From Rhizomucor pusillus (Eukaryota; Mucoromycota; Mucoromycetes; Mucorales; Lichtheimiaceae), in contig FWWN02000451.1 of assembly GCA_900175165.2 (NCBI GenBank), positions 62,001 through 126,000 of the forward strand: a DNA stretch of 64,000 nt, read 5' to 3'. Shown here one piece after another: positions 37,578 to 48,280 of the stretch (the first letter of the stretch is position 1; every line of letters starts with the position of its first letter). The notes below the pieces were generated by a model. That model was not told the origin of the DNA and ran no database searches. It was given only the letters and a program-made list of their open reading frames with translations. The translations under genes were made by a program, and so were the position numbers.

Positions 37578-37838
37578 GGAGGTGAACGAAACGGAAGGTG
37601 CAGGAACGCGCGGACCGCTACAAATCTTCGCTGAGTTTGGTACACGATGCAACCCCACTCCACGCCCATAATCAATTTACTTAGAGCAGATACTACAAAC
37701 GCATAAATAATAAATTCCATTCATGGGTTCTTTTAGTTACGATTGGCCTTTATGCTCAAAGAAAGCAATCTTCAGATGTTTGTATAAAAGGGCATCCAGT
37801 TTGGAGAGTAAAGCATTAGAATCAGCGAGTAATCAGAC

Positions 37839-38126
37839 ATGAGTAAGTTCTACGTGATGACAGGAATGTCTTCTTGGTTACTAAATAGAACCTTTTTAGA
37901 CATCAACCCCGCTGAAGCTTACATTAACAATAATGGCCAGCTCAATGCTCAAGTGAACAATATTGCTAACGCTCGAAGATTTCCACGGCCATGGAGAACC
38001 TGGCTTTTCAACATGTGCTCGTATCTTCGCAGGCTGGCCAAGGTCTTTGTCCCAGCAGAGATGATAGCACTTGCTATTCTTGATTTTGTATTGATCGATG
38101 TACTCTATGTGATGTATAGCAGATAA
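37839..38126 (+). CDS. Candidate small membrane protein
   Basis: With an intron at 37843-37899 (GTAAGT donor after ATGA; TTTTAG acceptor) the product is 76 residues, in phase; unspliced, the same frame is open for 95. The sequence is Asn-rich at the start, then RRFPRPWRTWLFNMCSYL and a hydrophobic C-terminal helix (MIALAILDFVLIDVLYVMY) ending SR, a tail-anchor-like shape. I recognise no family. It is divergent from UBP14 and upstream of COX4. It could be chance, but the clean splice signals and the helix favour a gene. Confidence 0.4.
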   Translation: MSKFYVMTGMSSWLLNRTFLDINPAEAYINNNGQLNAQVNNIANARRFPRPWRTWLFNMCSYLRRLAKVFVPAEMIALAILDFVLIDVLYVMYSR

Positions 38127-38299
38127 ATGTTTGCAATATGCATTCTGTACGATCTCGCTAGAAACTGTATTTTCCAATGAGGCTCCTGCTGTCAGTCGGG
38201 TCGCCCTGGAAGGAATGATGTCACGAAGTCCGACATTTTTTGGTTCAAAAAAACATAGCACCACCCATAACACTCCCTCCTTCGCAATCAAAAAGAGAC

Positions 38300-38921
38300 A
38301 TGTTCGCCATTCGTCGCGCTGCCGTCGCCGCCACTGCTGCACCCTATGCTCGCCTTGCTGCTCGCCCCTTCTCTGTTATGGGCGCTCGCCTCTGTAATTA
38401 TCGCTCCAACATGCAAATTCAATACGCTGCCACACGATTGGTGCAACTTTTTTTTCATAGATCGAATGACTAACAGCTTGTGATTAGCTGGCACCGTCTC
38501 TGCTGAGAACGTTGAAAAGAACATTGGCCCTGGTGCCGCCGCTGGTGAAGTCCCTACCGATTTGCAGCAAGCTACCGGTCTCGAGCGTGAAGAACTTTTG
38601 GCCAAGCTTGAAGGCAGAGAGTTGTTCGACATGGAGCCCTTGAACATGACTCACCTTGGTACCAAGTCGAACCCCATCGTCGTCAAGTCTTATGATGCCA
38701 TTCGCTTCGTTGGCTGCACTGGTAAGACGGTGTGAAAAGATTGCAAGAAAGGCTTTTCAGTTATTAACAGGATATGTCATTGTCAATTAGGCTACCCCGC
38801 CGAATCTCACGACACTATCTGGCTCACTTTGGACAAGTCCCACGAATTCGACCGCTGCCCTGAATGCGGCTCTGTATACAAGATGGACTTTGTCGGTTCT
38901 GAAGATGCCCACCACCATTAG
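38300..38921 (+). CDS. COX4: Cytochrome c oxidase subunit 4 (zinc subunit, COX5B homologue)
   Basis: The exons are 38300-38393, 38488-38721 and 38791-38921; 152 residues. It begins with a basic Ala/Arg mitochondrial presequence (MFAIRRAAVAATAAPYARL). The mature part has the family's GTVSAENVEKNIGPGAAAGE, GREELF-like GRELFDMEPL and the zinc site: VGCTG, then HEFDRCPECGSVYKMDFVG. It ends with His residues. It is a nuclear-encoded peripheral subunit of respiratory complex IV on the matrix side. Together with QCR9 it is one of two respiratory-chain genes in the window, too far apart to be linked functionally. Confidence 0.95.
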
Positions 38922-41900
38922 AGACAGCACTCATCCATATCATTAAACTGTTCTAGTTTGTTGCAATTAAAAAGAACTGCTCTTAATAGCAACTAAAAGC
39001 ATCAACATGAGTATCTCATCTTCTTATCTTGAAAGGCTTTTCCTTAGTCAATTTGGATTTGATACAGATCTAGTTTTTGACTCCAATTTGCGTTCGGAAA
39101 AGGAAAACCTTTTTTGCATTTGTATCTATGGCTTCAGAGAGCGCCACGATTTCTGTGTCCAAGACTTCAACTGCTTGTTCATACCGTAAGGATGTCTTGC
39201 AGCCTTCGGATTTTGCCGTAAGCAGCAAAGGATAGTTCAAATTCTTTAAGCGGTTTAAAGTACATTGCTGGCACGTCCTAGTACAGAGATTATAGAATAC
39301 CTGAACGTAGCGCATGTACTGGTTTGCGTAGGGATCTCGGAACATTATAAACTGAATGATTCTTCTCTGACCCAATCCATTTTACCTTTTTTTATTATGA
39401 GGTTTGCGTGCTTTATCAAATTAATTGATCGACTTCATTTACCATTGCTTGCTTGGGTGTAAAAACTTCCTTGCAGTTGCCGACTGCTGTTTTCAATCGA
39501 TATAAATTGCTGGTGAAACGAAGCTAGCTGACTGTTATGACTTTTGAGCTAGTTTATTTGGATATGATAGTTAATTGATACGTACATCTATCTGGTAAAG
39601 TAGGTTTACGTACTACTTGCGAGTGTAGGTGTCTAACGCTTCAGAAAAGAGGTGGGAAAGAAGAAAAAAGAGTCAGCTTTTTGGTTCTCCAGAAGTGTAC
39701 TCCGTCTTTGACTGTATTCAAGGACCCGAAATGTAATATGTAAGTTCAAGTCTACCAACGGAATTAACTTATTGACCTAGGTGTTCTTGAGTGATTGACT
39801 TACTAGAAAATCGGACGCACAAAGTTCGTCATGGGAGTCGTTATGTTGTGTTCAGTGATAGCAATCAACCTCCTCAGCAAATTGCCAACATCCCTGTTCT
39901 CTTTGGTTTTCCCTCAATTTAAGCCGATACCACCCGAAAAATGCACTAACGTCGCCAACATTTCTCGTCATGGACAGCGACCGGATACTATCCCAGTTAC
40001 TGCTTCTCGTCTCTCGGCGTCGCCTTTCTATCCTAAACAGATATCAGGCAGAGACATAGTGCAAATTCATGTCTATTACTTACCATGCAAATTATATCCT
40101 ATCGTTTTCCGCCGCTATAAATAAACGTTTGGAGGACGAAAATGCTGATGTTGATGGCGGCTGTTCGCTCCAGCATTTTCGCTTGCAAAGGTTTACAGGG
40201 ACTCTCAATTATATCAAGACCAAAAAGAACATGTTAGTATCGGCATCACAAAATTAATGGTTTCACATACTAATGAGACGCGGAAATCTCGACGGTTCCA
40301 GATCAGCATGGATTACAAGACCAAAATCCTCGCCATCTAAGAGTCCTTCCTTAGAATAAGCTGTAACTCCTTAGGACTTGGAGCAGCATTTGTAATTGGG
40401 GTCATTAAATCTATTGCACGTACGCGTGAGGTGCACCGAAGGAATTGGCAAAGCAACCTGCAAATTCTTACATAGGTCGCTTAGATATTCTAGAGACATA
40501 TGAGTATCAACATCTATCATCCTCTTCCAGCCTTTGCTGCAGATGTTGCGCAACGGGACCAGAATTGTTGTCATGTACGTTCTCCATTTCAAGCTGTCGT
40601 TGATGTGGTGATTGGTACGAGTTCTTGTGTGATCCTTACAACCAGTCTTGTTGCGTCTGAATAATCGTCAATGGGACAGTAGTATACGCTTCTCGTCGTC
40701 GAGGTGGACTCTGTTTCTTGTACCTTCGTAGTGTTAGACCTGAAAATTCCGAGAAGAAAATTATTACTATCATTATTAGATTTTACCTAGGATCTGGAAG
40801 TTTGCTTGCTGTAGTGAAGGAGCTTCAACATCTGCGAATGCACTGTGAAGGAAACTTGGAATATTCTGCGTGTAGTTTAAATTACCTTCGGTGGATTCTG
40901 ATTCTTCAGAAGCTGTATGACTATTCTTGGATGCGCCTTCGTTATTTTCCGGACATAGCTATCACATTTGCAAAACACAGGACATTAGCATATGAACTAG
41001 CAAGCGGTTGAATATATCTTTCGCAGTTTTGAAATGGACTCAATGCTTTCGCATGTATTTTCATTTAATTGTTCAACTACGTTGTGCTGCCTCTTTTGGA
41101 CTGTTATCTGGGAACACTCTTTAAGCCGCTTATTCCAAATAATTTATAAGTGCGCCCGAAGTTCGCGTTTTCGTCAAAACGTGTCTTCTCAGATCAAGCT
41201 GTCGGTACGGATATAAATTATATTGGTCCCTTGTTATTTATATATTGCCTGGAATTGCGCTTTTGCATACAATATTTTTTTGTACAGGATCCCCATCTTT
41301 TGACGCGCCAATGAAGTTTAGGATGACCGCATTGTTCAAGTTTATGGAAACATACATGAATCAGCAAATAAGTCGAAATAATCGAATGACTGCGGGCGAA
41401 GTATTTTGAGTTAGTTTCGATCCAAGAACTAGAAAGGTATTCCACGGATGACGATTTGTATCTTTCTTCCTTGAGCTTGTTGCCGTAGTATCCAAATAGC
41501 ACCATGCGATACTTCGTTTTGATTTCTTTCGTTGCTTTTGACAGAAACAGTGAAACGCGTTACGATCTAATCGTTTCGCACGGGATGTCACGAAACGTCG
41601 ATACGCTATCTGGCAGAATGAGACAAAGGCAAAAGAAGCGTGAGTGAAAAGAAACGGTTGAATATTTCCCAGTAAAACGCATGACTGTATCATAGCGACC
41701 AACAGAAATCTGTGTGGTGACCCAGCGGCATACTTTTCCAAAGAGCGATGGATATGAAACGTTGTTAGGCGAAGTTCTGCGCGCATCGGACGGTTCGTGA
41801 ACATAACGATACTGCAATCTCAGATTGCCAGATAGGTTGCCTCAAATATAATTGTTCCAGATGTAGCTGTAAGCACATATGTTATTAAGTAACAGAATAG

Positions 41901-44056
41901 CTATGTTGAAACGCTAGTTTGTGATGAAATAAGCCAGAATAATATACAAATGACTATCAAAAATGAAGGTGGTGTCAGTATAACCGTCGAGTATGCATTG
42001 TCAGTAATCATCATATTTGCAAGCGCAAATATGCATCGTGAACGACAAATGGATGGATGGAGGCAGGGATAAAAGAAGAGTCCGGAAATGAAAAGTCTTT
42101 TAAATAGTTTTAGATGATTCCATTATTATGTCACATTCGACGTTCAACGCATGATTGCCGTCTATGATACTATTGCTCTCAATAATGCGTTCACTTTCCT
42201 GAAAAATCCGAGATTGTAGATTGGACATGAAAAAGCCTTTTCCGAAAACACAAAATCAGAAGGATAAGGGCTAATATCCTCGTCTCCAGTCGCACAAAAT
42301 ACGAACGAAAAGCATGTTATTTTATCTTTAAATCTGGACAAAGTAATTATGAGTCCTTCGTGCTCGCCCTTTACAGCCTTTAAGCAACTTTTCAATAAAG
42401 AAGAGTAAGTGATATCTGTTCTACACTACTTTTATGAAGAAACTATATTACCAAAGTACGGGATGCGCTAATAGGCAGATCGTTTTATTTACACAAAGCC
42501 TTGATAGTGCTCTCAAAATCATTGGTATCCCCCAAAGGACCGTGCTTCTGGTGCCTAACTTAAGTTAGAAAGCAACATCGCCGAGTCCTCTCCGGCACAG
42601 GCTTCAATGCTTTGTGAGAGATGCTTTCATTGGATAGCTATGATAAGGACTTGCTTTACCACTGCTCAATTGGAGAAGGCAGCTTGCCTGGCTGTTGTGA
42701 ACGGTACAAAAGCTAGTTCAGACGTAAAAGTCTTGATAAGATGGTGTTTTTCCAATTATAATTGTAGTATTCCTGTAGATTTCCTCACATAATAAAGCGT
42801 TGAAAGTTCCATTATCGCTGCTTGTCATCATCTGCGCGACCGCCACCGACCGTGGTGTATTTGTGCATGCATCCTCTTGTTCGGATGCCATCGATTCCAC
42901 ATCGTCTTCGCCTAAAAGGTCTGCTAACTGCTGGCCCTTCTTGAGCACGGAGTCAAATGCGAAGATGAGTTGACTGCCATTACAACAGCAATAACGATTA
43001 GCTAGTTGTACAATGAATACGTAGTGTAGTATGGATTCTATACTATGTAACGTGGATTTCTTTATTGGAGCCGACTTCATTGTGGATCAGGAAACTTTTA
43101 TATGTATTGAATGAAAAATTAGCATATAGGTCTGTGTTGCAAAAATCACAATGCATGTTAGCTCCAAAGATAAAATTTTTCATGCACGCCAAACGAGTAT
43201 GGATAAAAATTGCTAGATCGGGGAAGGTTGGCGCGGGCTCTTTTCCAGAAAACGGGAATGAGCTATTTAGTTTATGGAAACGGCAGCAATGATACATGAT
43301 AGTTTACCTGCCGCATGACGGTTACGCATGCTCTCTTTAGAGTCTGGGATATGCTTAAAAGGAAATATCGACACTGAAAGGAAAATGGAACCCAGCGCAG
43401 AAGATTACATGAAAGCAAAGGAACCGCTCCTTCGAAATAAACATGCACACACATGCCTCTTTAATTTAAGTTTACTATCTTGAGAAACATCCAGAAACTT
43501 ACAGCCCTTGTCCCCTGACCCTTAAGTAGCTGCTTTTTCTTTAAGTAGTCTATTAACGGGCGTCCTTCAAGATTCTAAATCCAGGTTCTGCGTGCGAAAA
43601 ACATTATGCTGAGTTCGGCTGTAAAGACGGCTTGGCTTACGGAGTGGGGGAGGATGCTAAAAAAAAGGTTGTCAGAATTGTCAGCTATGTATTCCGAAAT
43701 CATCAATGCACTTGCAGTGCTATTTATGACTTTGCCAACTCTAATATTTTACAGCAACTAGCTGGTTCCTATCTGGACCTATACCCGCAAAGTTTGCATC
43801 CTAATCCAGTGCCCTGAGAAGCATCAGATTTCAGATAGCACAGCAAAATTAAAGAATGAAATTGACAAAGAAGAAAGCTATTGCTTCATTGCAGTAGCGA
43901 AAGCAATGGTAGCACAGAATACAGTGCAAGTGTCGTGCAAGCGACCCTTGAGAAGGAAGGGCAAAACGGAACGCGAAAAAATGTGTTACAGCAAATGCTC
44001 ATTAAATAACCTTCTTTTTTTCCGCTCTTTTTCGTTTATTGCATGCTTTCCCTTCC
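38922..44056. other. ~5-kb gene-poor region
   Basis: No complete gene is supported. Weak coding-like pieces on the minus strand are at 39070-39375 (a coiled-coil-like segment, RYEQAVEVLDTEIVALSEA), 42162-42395 and 42718-43297. None has a recognised family or a full exon chain. A hairpin-like palindrome lies at 42011-42032. The region is AT-rich and may be decayed genes or old transposon sequence. Confidence 0.45.
42718..43297 (-). CDS. Possible exons of an unknown or decayed gene
   Basis: Two overlapping open frames read as protein. One contains LKKGQQLADLLGEDDVESMASEQ followed by an acidic/Ser-rich stretch. The other has two close cysteines (CDFCNTDLY). A GTGAGG donor near 42790 and acceptors upstream could link exons, but no phase-consistent full model was found, and I recognise no family. 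Confidence 0.25.
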
Positions 44057-45317
44057 ATGATTCCCTTGGTCGTTGTCTCCTTAGCATTGACCTTTATACC
44101 CGTCGCTTACAGTGCAAATATTACTGCAGTCCTTTTACCGTCTATTTGGGAAACTGTTAATTCTATTGGACCTCAGGTGCGACATTCGTCAAAGGATGGT
44201 AATATTCTTTATCATTGTCGCTCACAATTACCGAATTGTAGTCACTTGTTGAGGGGTTGAAACAATCACCACAAATAGATCAAATAGAAGATGCTTTCAA
44301 TCAGAAAAATATCACCCTTTTTCTTCCATCGCAAACTGCGGTTCAAGATGCAATCACAGCCAATGTTTTAAATTTTCAAAGCAACAATACACTGCAGCAG
44401 CTGCTACGGCATATTTCGCCAGGGACACATTATGCGTCCTCGCTGATTAGACATCAATATCTTCAGAGTAATGACTCATCCTCCGCACAACTGCCTTTGG
44501 TCGTGGGGCCGAATCTCGCAAATTCCTCGCTCCTCCAAATTTCCTCTGGCATGTACACAGCGAACATAATCAAACAAGATATCCACTGCGGAAATGGCAA
44601 GTTCCATATTCTCCTTTATCTCCCTTAAGGGTCTGTACTGACGAGTTTCTTGTTCCAGGTGTGATCCACATTGTTGACGAGTTTCTCAGGGCACCTATGC
44701 CTACGTTGGCGACAGTTGAAGGCACGCCGGAGCTGGAGCACCACGAGCTTTTGATCAAATCTCTCAATCTCACAGACGTCGTTGCCGGCCCAAACAAGAC
44801 AGTTCTGGCACCGATCAACGACGCATGGGATATCGCAAATTCGTCAGCAATGCCATACGGGGTGCTCGTGCATAATTTAAAGTATCAAGTCATCGATGGC
44901 ATCTATCTCCAGAATACCCTTTTTTCTTCGACCGATCCCGTCAGCTTACCAACGAATAACCGCAATTTTACCATCACCTTCCATAAAACTGGTAACAACG
45001 AGCTTCTCGTTGTCGGTATGACGCCCATAGACGTAGCACGCGTTGTACGGGCGGATGTCATAACAACGGAAGGTGTCATTTACATCATCGATAAAGTGCT
45101 TCCTGCAGATCCTACTTCATCCAGAAACAGCGGCGATTCAGGGGGACAATTAGCAGCTGGTCCGCTCAATCCTTCTGAAACCCAGGTCGTGTCTGCGGCT
45201 GATATTGACTCACCAAACTCTACCGCTGCTGCTCACGCTGGAGCAAGCCAGAACTCACACGCGCTAAAAGCTTTTGCATGTACACTAGTAGGCATTGTTC
45301 TTATTCAATGTTTGTGA
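44057..45317 (+). CDS. Fasciclin (FAS1)-domain secreted, GPI-anchored-type protein
   Basis: The exons are 44057-44176, 44242-44596 and 44659-45317; 377 residues. The start at 44057 gives a textbook signal peptide (MIPLVVVSLALTFIPVAYS). Two FAS1 repeats follow. The first (about 40-175) has NITLFLPSQTAVQDA and ends VIHIVDEFL. The second (about 185-325) has LAPINDAWD and ends GVIYIIDKVL. Several NxS/T sites suggest glycosylation. The Ser/Thr/Ala-rich tail and final hydrophobic stretch (FACTLVGIVLIQCL) look like a GPI-attachment signal. Role: probably cell-surface adhesion/matrix. Intron 2 uses a GCAAGT donor (44597); only that splice gives the conserved GVIHIVD in phase. Confidence 0.9.
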
Positions 45318-45445
45318 ATCCAACTATTCCAATTCCCATTTTTGATATTATGCGGCGGGCACGACATCCTCTTCAATTTTTCAGGAGTTAAAAGTTTGTA
45401 CACTTATTCTCTTTGCTTCTATCTTAAAAACATCTACGTTTGAAA

Positions 45446-46349
45446 ATGTCTGCAGAGAGAAGGGATGATTACCGCAGGATGAGCCGCTCTCGATCACGTT
45501 CACCAAGTACCCGTCGTTCTCGAGACGACAGACATCGCGAGCGCTCGCCAAGTCCACGCCGCTCGCGATCCCGAGATCGATGGTACGGAAAAAAGCTAAA
45601 TGCATCTCCTGGAATAACATTATAAATCAGCTGCTAGTGATGAGAACACAGGCACGACGCTTTACGTGTCTGGGTTATCTCTTGGAGTAACTGAGAACGA
45701 CTTGACTGATCTTTTTGATCGTTACGGCAAGGTGCGTCTCTGTTATATATACCCTATTTCATTTATTGTACTACAAAGCGCATCTTGTACTAATTCAGAG
45801 GACATACTGTATAGGTGAGCAAAGCAGTAATTGTGATGGACCCGCATACTCGTGAGTCGCGAGGATTTGGCTTTGTGGATATGGCGACTCTGGAGGACGC
45901 GGATAAAGCGATCGATGCCTTGCATGACTCGGAATTTAAGGGACGTATTATCCGGGTAGAAAAGGTGCGTTTCCCCCAAATGTTTTTTTAGTGCAACTGG
46001 ATTGTGCGATTTGGTTATTATTATTATTATTATCAAATATTGACACTCTGCTATTTTTGACAGTCTAAAAGATCGCGACCTAGAACACCTACACCTGGCC
46101 GCTACAGAGGAGTGCCACCACGACGAGACTGTAAGTAACTAAATGATCTGTCCTTGACCATGTTGAATACTTAATACACTTGCAGACCCCAGTAGGCGCT
46201 ACAGTCGAGGTTACTCCCCTAGTCGTCACCGTGATGATTACTACTATTCTCGTTCTCGTGCTAGAGATGATAGATATTACGACGATCAGCGCGATCGGTA
46301 CGAGCGTGATCGCCGAGACCGAGATCGTTCCCCTCGTTACCGCCGCTAG
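45446..46349 (+). CDS. SR-type RNA-binding protein (Tra2/RNPS1-like)
   Basis: The five exons are 45446-45582, 45638-45731, 45815-45964, 46064-46130 and 46186-46349; 203 residues. An N-terminal Arg/Ser-rich domain (RSRSRSPSTRRSRDD), one RRM and a C-terminal Arg/Asp/Tyr/Ser-rich domain are present. RNP2 is TTLYVSGLS and RNP1 is SRGFGFVDM. The RS-RRM-RS order is that of transformer-2/SRSF10-type splicing regulators, nuclear proteins acting at splice-site choice. The acceptor of exon 2 has two candidates; the one at 45635-45637 keeps the frame. Intron 3 contains a TTA triplet run. Confidence 0.9.
46015..46034. repeat. (TTA)n microsatellite in an intron
   Basis: About six consecutive TTA units lie within intron 3 of the SR-protein gene. 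Confidence 0.8.
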
Positions 46350-46531
46350 TAACATTCGTTATACTTTTTCTCTTCTTTTCCACTTTACAAATAAAGCATC
46401 TCTAATATTTCAATCGGCTTGAGTGCCTTCAATCCATCCTTGTAACCACTCGATGTTATGCAAACAGTCACGAATGAAAGGGTGTGAATTGTGGCATTGG
46501 TCCGTGCCTTGTTCACCGTGCTTCCCTAACC

Positions 46532-47705
46532 ATGTCTCTGGAAACCAAATTCCGAGGTCTCAGTAAACGGGCGGCAGAATGCCAGAGACACATTGGCAGG
46601 CTCTCGGTCGTAGATTCTCTTCGACTACGCGAAGAAGTTGCTAGTCTTGTACGGAGCGATCTTCGGACCCTTGAGAATGACATCAAGGTACAATTTGGAT
46701 GAAAGCAGTGCAAACATAAGCGCATCCGTCCCATTAATTGCGGAAATATTAGGGCGTTAAGCAGCTAGCAGAACAAGAGGATGAAGAGGCGACTAGAAAG
46801 CAAGTTTTTGCGCGCATCGAGGAGTACGAGCGACAGTGTCAACAGTGAGTTGCCAGAAATGTTTGCATCGGTCCAGTATATTGATCAGCCACGAAATACC
46901 AGGTTACAAGTATCTTCGCGCACAGCACTTTGGCAGAGCAAAAAACGTTTAGATGAGCAAGAGCAAAAAATGAGACAGGAGCTTTTTGGAGGACTTGGCA
47001 AGGATGGCAAAAGTTTCACTGAGCAATATGAACTTAGGCAACGAAGGGATAGAGGGTATTAAAGGATAGTGGAAAAGAACGAATGCAGCGTCATTGATTA
47101 GCGTTGCAATACTACATAGGCAGGACGAAGCACTTTTGCGTGCGTCCTCTGACGTGACAGAAGCATTAAGGCGGACGAGCAAATTAATGCAGCAAGAATT
47201 AGAAAAGAGTTCTTATTCCGCAAACATGCTAGGTAAGTAAAATGCAGTGAACACTACTTAAAAAAACTAACATCGATATATTGCAGCGGATTCTTCAAAG
47301 ACATTGCATGCGACATACAACGAATATCAGAATTTTGGATCGCTGCTAAATATATCAAAGCGGCTCATGCGTCAGCTGGAGGCATCAGATTGGTTGGATC
47401 GAATCTCACTGCTAATTGGTGTCTTATTCTTCGTATTGGTCGCGTTGTACATTATTAAAAAGCGGACGTGGGATGTGAGTATATCCTGGGTATCCTGGAT
47501 CGCAGGCAAAGGCGACCGCGTTGCTCCGGCCTCTGCGACGGTAACCAACGTGGTCACTGCCACTTATCAAGAAGCAACGCTCACGACCACAGAAACACCA
47601 ATAATTGAACAGATAACATCTGTTGCAACTGCTGTAGCTGCAACAATTACTGAAACTGTCTCTGAATTGTCAATACCACCCGCGGCAATAAAGGATGAAT
47701 TATGA
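46532..47705 (+). CDS. SEC20: Sec20/BNIP1-type SNARE
   Basis: The five exons are 46532-46687, 46753-46844, 46903-47055, 47120-47232 and 47287-47705; 310 residues. An N-terminal coiled-coil region is followed by a Sec20 SNARE motif (EALRRTSKLMQQELEKSS, then NFGSLLNISKRLMRQLEASD) and a single membrane helix (ISLLIGVLFFVLVALYII). The helix is followed by about 85 Thr/Ala/Val-rich residues that would lie in the lumen. Sec20 is part of the ER SNARE complex that receives Golgi-to-ER COPI vesicles. The luminal tail lacks a clear HDEL-type signal, unlike yeast Sec20. Confidence 0.88.
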
Positions 47706-48280
47706 GCTACATTTACATTTGGTCAGTTGACAAGGTTACATTCTAAAAAACTACTGGATATCGTAGAACATGACGCGGTACAATGATGGGATATGTACAG
47801 TCGTTACTCCTTTTCTAATGTCATGCACGTTTGCTTGCTTGTCTTTGCAGTTAATAGATTTACGATTGCTTTAATTGTACTTACTGAAGTAGATAATGTA
47901 TTGTGATCCAAGTTTACGCAAACGGAGTCAACAATAGTATCGGAGCCTACAACCATTCCTCAGTTGCAACGGGCGTCCTCTGCAGTGATGTCAACGGATA
48001 TGCATACAAGAAGTCTTTCACCTGAATTTCTCAGGTGATGTTTATGGGCAATGGTCAGGGGACACGCACATCAAGGCTGCACAAGAAACATGTGAAAAAG
48101 ATGTTGCGCGAAAATGCGGGGTCAAGAACATTTTACGTGACAAAGATGGAATCGCTTGGGACCGCTTGAAACCCAGGCAACACATACACATTGGCTGCTT
48201 GCGTCTTCTCTTCTTTCTTCTTTACATTCTAACTCCCTACTCTATCACACACACTCTCTCTTTCTAAACAGATATCCCCT
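47706..48280. other. Intergenic, upstream of the acyl-CoA dehydrogenase
   Basis: No coding frame of note. The last ~60 bases are a T/C-rich leader before the next start codon. Confidence 0.4.

Noticed and set aside
41361..41804. 147-codon minus-strand frame in the gene-poor region
   Set aside because: The composition is random-like, with no motif and no supporting splice sites.
42011..42032. Perfect short palindrome (CATATTTGC ... GCAAATATG)
   Set aside because: A single 9-bp hairpin in AT-rich DNA is expected by chance and has no associated feature.
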